NCBI GenBank assembly: GCA_947629585.1
Contig: CANREH010000014.1
Coordinates: 1-43,870, forward strand
Direction: 5' to 3'
From: an uncultured Lachnospiraceae bacterium
GTDB lineage: Bacteria; Bacillota; Clostridia; Lachnospirales; Lachnospiraceae
DNA: 43,870 bases
Shown: positions 41,075-43,870 of the stretch, piece by piece
How positions within the stretch are numbered: position 1 is the stretch's first letter
Layout: every line of letters begins with the position of its first letter
Position numbers and translations under genes: made by a program
Notes under the pieces: generated by a model
Told to the model about the DNA's origin: nothing
Databases searched by the model: none
What the model saw: only the letters and a program-made list of their open reading frames with translations

Positions 41075-41939
41075 GCTTAACGATCGTGAGTGGGTGGAAT
41101 GTCTGCGGGATACGGCGGTAAACCCGATGACTGTGCTGTCTTTTCAGGCGCTTTATACATGGAAGGATACGTTTGATCTTAGTATATGCAGGGATTCGGA
41201 TTTTTTCGCGGTTTACAGCGGAGCAGACGGCGGATATTACTATCCCTGCGGAGATCGGGAGAAATGCAGAAATTTTATTATGGAGCAGCTTGGCGGAAAA
41301 AAGCAGTTAAAGCTTCTCTATGTGCCGGAAAGTGAGATTGAATGGCTTCGTGCGGCGGGATTTTCGGTTGTGCAGAATCAGGATACCAGCGAGTACATTT
41401 ATGAAAGCCATGCGCTCGCAATGCAGGGGGAAGGATGCTCCAGAAATTTCCGGCGGAAATGCAAAAATTTTTATAAAAGAAATACGTTTACAGTCAGCGG
41501 GGTTGACATGCAGAGCAGGGATATGCTTGCAGCATGGTTTACAGGCTGGGAAAAAAATCATTTATGGCAGGCGCATGACGATCGGCAGGCAGTTTGGTCT
41601 GCGATCAAAAATATGGATTCCCTTTCGATGTCCGGCGTTCTTTTACAGACGTCGGATGGTGAGTGGGCATTTTTATTGGGGTATGAAAGTACGCCAAAGA
41701 TTTATGATATGGCATTCGTCAAATACAGCCAGAATATATCGGAAGATGTGGTTGCTGTATGTATCAGTGAAACCGCAAAGAAAAACTGTGAACAGTATCC
41801 GTATATTAATCTGGAGGATGATATGGGGATTGAAGGGCTTCGGACGATGAAAACGCTGTATAAGCCTGCGTTTATGCTGGAAAGCTATACGGCGTATTCC
41901 TCTGACCCGGCAGTCAATCCTGAGATTAAGCCGGGATAA
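41055..41939 (+). CDS. DUF2156-family (MprF C-terminal-like) aminoacyltransferase
   Basis: Encodes 294 residues. ATG 41055 has AGGG ~9 nt upstream; GTG 41046 is possible. It overlaps the propeller-MFS gene by 20 bp. The layout is the double-GNAT fold of the DUF2156/LPG_synthase_C family: N-terminal NPMTVLSFQALYTWKDTFDL, central RKCKNFYKRNT and C-terminal YINLEDDMGIEGLRTMKTLYKPAFMLE. Relatives move amino acids from charged tRNA onto lipids (MprF C-terminal domain) or other acceptors. No membrane helices of its own. Coupling to an MFS-type membrane protein recalls the MprF split into flippase and synthase. Protection from a cationic peptide is inference. A terminator follows. Confidence 0.8.
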   Translation: MEFRSIELNDREWVECLRDTAVNPMTVLSFQALYTWKDTFDLSICRDSDFFAVYSGADGGYYYPCGDREKCRNFIMEQLGGKKQLKLLYVPESEIEWLRAAGFSVVQNQDTSEYIYESHALAMQGEGCSRNFRRKCKNFYKRNTFTVSGVDMQSRDMLAAWFTGWEKNHLWQAHDDRQAVWSAIKNMDSLSMSGVLLQTSDGEWAFLLGYESTPKIYDMAFVKYSQNISEDVVAVCISETAKKNCEQYPYINLEDDMGIEGLRTMKTLYKPAFMLESYTAYSSDPAVNPEIKPG

Positions 41940-41987
41940 GTTCCGGTTTCCGGAATCAATCTATGGTTCGTTATCATCTTTATGAAA

Positions 41988-42058
41988 CCTTAAAGCTGTT
42001 TCCCTTATGTTGATTTTGCGCTGATTTTGGCGAAACAGCTTTGAGGGATTTTTTTTTT
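41988..42058 (+). terminator. Terminator of the secretion locus
   Basis: CCTTAAAGCTGTTT pairs with AAACAGCTTTGAGG (14 positions, one G-U) around a ~31-base loop, followed by GGA and ten T. It ends the NHLM-type operon. Confidence 0.82.
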
Positions 42059-42067
42059 GGATTATTC

Positions 42068-42096
42068 TTGAGTCTGAGGAGGCTTCGTGTTACAAT
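42068..42096 (+). promoter_or_regulatory. Promoter of Rpn-type nuclease gene
   Basis: TTGAGT, a 17-bp spacer and TACAAT, ~50 bp before the start codon. Confidence 0.65.
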
Positions 42097-42146
42097 GCAG
42101 ATAAGGCTCGAAAGACAAACTGCTGCAGGAAAGGAGGAAGGGGAGC

Positions 42147-43088
42147 TTGGCTGATTCTGAAAAACAGGAAGACAGGGAAGAGACACCTGAACACAAAAAT
42201 GTCCAGAAGCATAAACTGAGCAGGTACATCAACAGTAAGTACCAGGATTCCGTGTTCAAGGACCTGTTTAAAAGCAGGGAGAACCTGTTTGGGCTGTACC
42301 GGGTACTGCATCCGGAAGATGCCCTTGCGACAGAAAAGGACATGGAATTAATTACCATCAAAAACGTCCTCTCCAACGGCGTCTATAATGACGTGGCATT
42401 CCAGGTAAAGGGCAGGCTGATGATCCTTATGGAGCACCAGTCGTCCATAAACTGGAACATGCCGCTGCGCCTGCTGGTTTATTATGCGGAGGAAGTCATG
42501 GGGTATTTAAGGAAAAAGGGAGAATCCCTCCACCAGAAAGAAAAGATTTTGCTGCCATCAGCAGAATTTTATGTTGTATATAGTGGAAATGAGAAATGGG
42601 ACGTAAAGGAACTGCGTCTGTCGGATTCCTTTAAGGAGAACAACGGGTCCCTGGAACTGTTAGTAAAAATAATTCATAAAGATGACTATAAAGAAAGCAT
42701 TCTTGACGATTACCTGACATTTATTTACAAAGTGAAAGAGAACATGGAACTTTACGGGCGTGATGAGGAAAATATCCGTCGGTCGGTGCTGGAAGCAATC
42801 GGCTACTGCATTAAAAACAATATTTTAGCCGGGTACCTGGAGGAAAGGCAGAGGGAGGTGTTTGGGATGTTGATGAATGAGATATCGGTGGATGAATTTG
42901 GTGAAATCAGGGCAAGGGAAGCAAGGAAAGAAGGCAGAAAAGAAGGCAGAGAAGAGGGCAGAAGGGAAGTTATTATAAATATGTACAGGAAGGGTTATAC
43001 TTTAGAACAGATTGCGGGCGTGACAGAAAAAAGCCCGGAGGAAATCAAAGCGGTAATTGCAGGCAGGGAACCTATGCTTACAATTTAG
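42147..43088 (+). CDS. Rpn-family PD-(D/E)XK nuclease/putative transposase
   Basis: Encodes 313 residues from TTG 42147, with AAAGGAGGAAGGGG upstream and no better start. The N-terminal INSKYQDSVFKDLFKSRENLFGLYR is typical of the Rpn/PDDEXK_2 family. The catalytic core is visible as NDVAFQVKGRLMILMEHQSS (D, then E-x-Q). A charged EGRKEGREEGRRE linker and a small C-terminal helix-turn-helix-like segment (YRKGYTLEQIAGVTEKSPEEI) follow. E. coli Rpn proteins are nucleases that promote RecA-independent recombination. The gene is intact. A truncated copy of its 5' end lies ~1 kb downstream. Confidence 0.9.
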   Translation: MADSEKQEDREETPEHKNVQKHKLSRYINSKYQDSVFKDLFKSRENLFGLYRVLHPEDALATEKDMELITIKNVLSNGVYNDVAFQVKGRLMILMEHQSSINWNMPLRLLVYYAEEVMGYLRKKGESLHQKEKILLPSAEFYVVYSGNEKWDVKELRLSDSFKENNGSLELLVKIIHKDDYKESILDDYLTFIYKVKENMELYGRDEENIRRSVLEAIGYCIKNNILAGYLEERQREVFGMLMNEISVDEFGEIRAREARKEGRKEGREEGRREVIINMYRKGYTLEQIAGVTEKSPEEIKAVIAGREPMLTI

Positions 43089-43202
43089 AATTCAAACATC
43101 GACACTGTTACAGGGTATAAAGATAACTTTAGGACAGGATCGTAAGGGAGACCGGGATAAGGCTCGAAAGACAAACTGCCGCAGGAAAGGAGGAAGGGGA
43201 GC

Positions 43203-43394
43203 TTGGCTGATTCCGAAAAACAGGAAGACAGGAAAGAGACACCTGAACACAAAAGTGTCCAGAAGCATAAACTGAGCAGGTACATCAACAGTAAGTACCA
43301 GGATTCCGTGTTCAAGGACCTGTTTAAAAGCAGGGAGTATAATGTACCCTATAAGGTAGACACGGCAAGAAAAAGGGATTACTTGAAATGTTGA
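43203..43394 (+). pseudogene. Truncated duplicate of the Rpn-type gene
   Basis: Bases from about 43159 to 43337 repeat 42103-42281 almost exactly (ribosome binding site, TTG start and first 45 codons to FKSRE). Homology then stops at GGGAG and unrelated, IS-like sequence starts (TGTACCC...GGTAGACA). The frame ends 18 codons later. It contains none of the catalytic core. Confidence 0.85.
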
Positions 43395-43580
43395 TTACCG
43401 CTAGGGGAAACAATATACGAGCGCTAGGCCTGAAATAACTATCCGGATCCCATGCCGTAGATATCTTGAAAAAGGAAAATACCCAAAGGAATGGACATAA
43501 GGGAGAATGGCTTCTTTACCAAAGGGTAGACATACACAAAAAGGAAGAAGCCCCTGAAAGCAGACAGCAGAGAAAGGCGG
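43338..43580. mobile_element. Probable IS remnant interrupting the Rpn duplicate
   Basis: Starts where Rpn homology stops. TGTACCCTATAAGGTAGACA at 43343 resembles the possible IS end at 43581 (TGGATCCCCTAAAGTAGACA). Further AGACA motifs occur at 43528 and 43562. No coding sequence survives. The assignment is tentative. Confidence 0.35.
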
Positions 43581-43870
43581 TGGATCCCCTAAAGTAGACA
43601 GCGGCCAAAGGCATAAAAATATCAAAAGCAGACATTCCGGTATTTTTAAGATCAAGGGCATCTGATACAATAAAGAATAGATTGGAGAGGATGCTATGCG
43701 TGAATACACGGCAAAGGAAATGAAATTACTTAAGGCAAACCCGTATACATTTAAAGTGACAAAAAATAAACTCTATTTCACGATTGAGTTTAAGGAGGCG
43801 TTCTGGACAGAGTATCAGGCAGGATTTGCACCCAGAAAGATTCTTCAGGATCTGGGATACGATCTGGAAA
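43581..43870 (+). mobile_element. Left part of a probable IS3-family element (partial)
   Basis: A candidate left end TGGATCCCCTAAAGTAGACA precedes a first ORF of IS3 orfA type at 43696. The element runs off the window, so the right end and target duplication cannot be seen. Confidence 0.45.
43696..43870 (+). CDS. HTH protein, probable IS3-family orfA (partial)
   Basis: 58 codons to the window end, ATG 43696 with GGAGAGG 5 nt upstream. The N-terminal MREYTAKEMKLLKANPYTFK, then KLYFTIEFKEAFWTEYQAGF and PRKILQDLGYDLE, matches the helix-turn-helix proteins encoded upstream of IS3-family transposases in Lachnospiraceae, which bind the element ends. The 3' end and the transposase orfB lie outside the window. 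The family is from recall of similar proteins. Confidence 0.65.
   Translation, partial: MREYTAKEMKLLKANPYTFKVTKNKLYFTIEFKEAFWTEYQAGFAPRKILQDLGYDLE

Overview
The window looks like a chromosomal segment of a spore-forming, anaerobic Firmicute, most likely a Lachnospiraceae-type gut Clostridium. The reasons are the strong GGAGG ribosome binding sites, a GerA/SpoVAF-family germination protein, tRNA genes without encoded CCA, BspA-like leucine-rich-repeat proteins, AAA-ATPase/PD-(D/E)XK genes and NHLM-type exporters. The taxon is inferred from gene families; no search was run.

Left end (1-582): the last bases of a 23S rRNA, then a tRNA cluster Asp-Val-Thr-Tyr-fMet closed by a terminator. Next (583-10800) is a repeat-rich, rearranged region. 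It holds a secreted lysine-rich protein, three decayed fragments of an AAA-ATPase/nuclease gene, and two near-identical ~550-bp elements. Each element carries a 34-residue hydrophobic toxin-like peptide gene, an opposing antisense promoter (type I toxin-antitoxin layout) and the tail of a tyrosine integrase. Two tandem units follow, each pairing an LRR protein gene (+) with a convergent AAA-ATPase/nuclease gene (-). The two LRR genes are identical over their first ~515 bp and diverge afterwards.

The middle (10800-21000) is more ordinary chromosome: tRNA-Phe, a sirtuin, a SpoVAF/GerA-like protein, a GGDEF protein, a DUF421 membrane protein, a BceAB-like ABC transporter and a small coiled-coil protein. 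A three-gene minus-strand cluster of unknown function includes a retropepsin-like aspartic protease.

The most interesting part is 21000-41940, a plus-strand secretion locus. Two nearly identical 53-residue peptides have acidic leaders ending in Gly-Gly and identical 22-residue basic cores. Each is preceded by five 11-bp direct repeats at 16-17 bp spacing and a conserved promoter, and followed by 37-bp tandem repeats that re-encode the peptide's C-terminus. Downstream come a ~3057-residue secreted protein, a membrane-anchored periplasmic-binding-like protein, an HlyD-like adaptor, a C39-peptidase ABC exporter, a second NHLM-type ABC protein, a propeller/sensor/MFS fusion protein and a DUF2156 (MprF-C-like) aminoacyltransferase. 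The genes overlap or nearly abut, suggesting one regulated unit that processes and exports the peptides and perhaps protects the producer by lipid modification. No RiPP-tailoring enzyme is visible in the window.

The right end (41988-43870) has a terminator, an Rpn-type PD-(D/E)XK nuclease/transposase gene, a truncated second copy of its 5' end cut by IS-like sequence, and the start of a probable IS3-family element that runs off the window.
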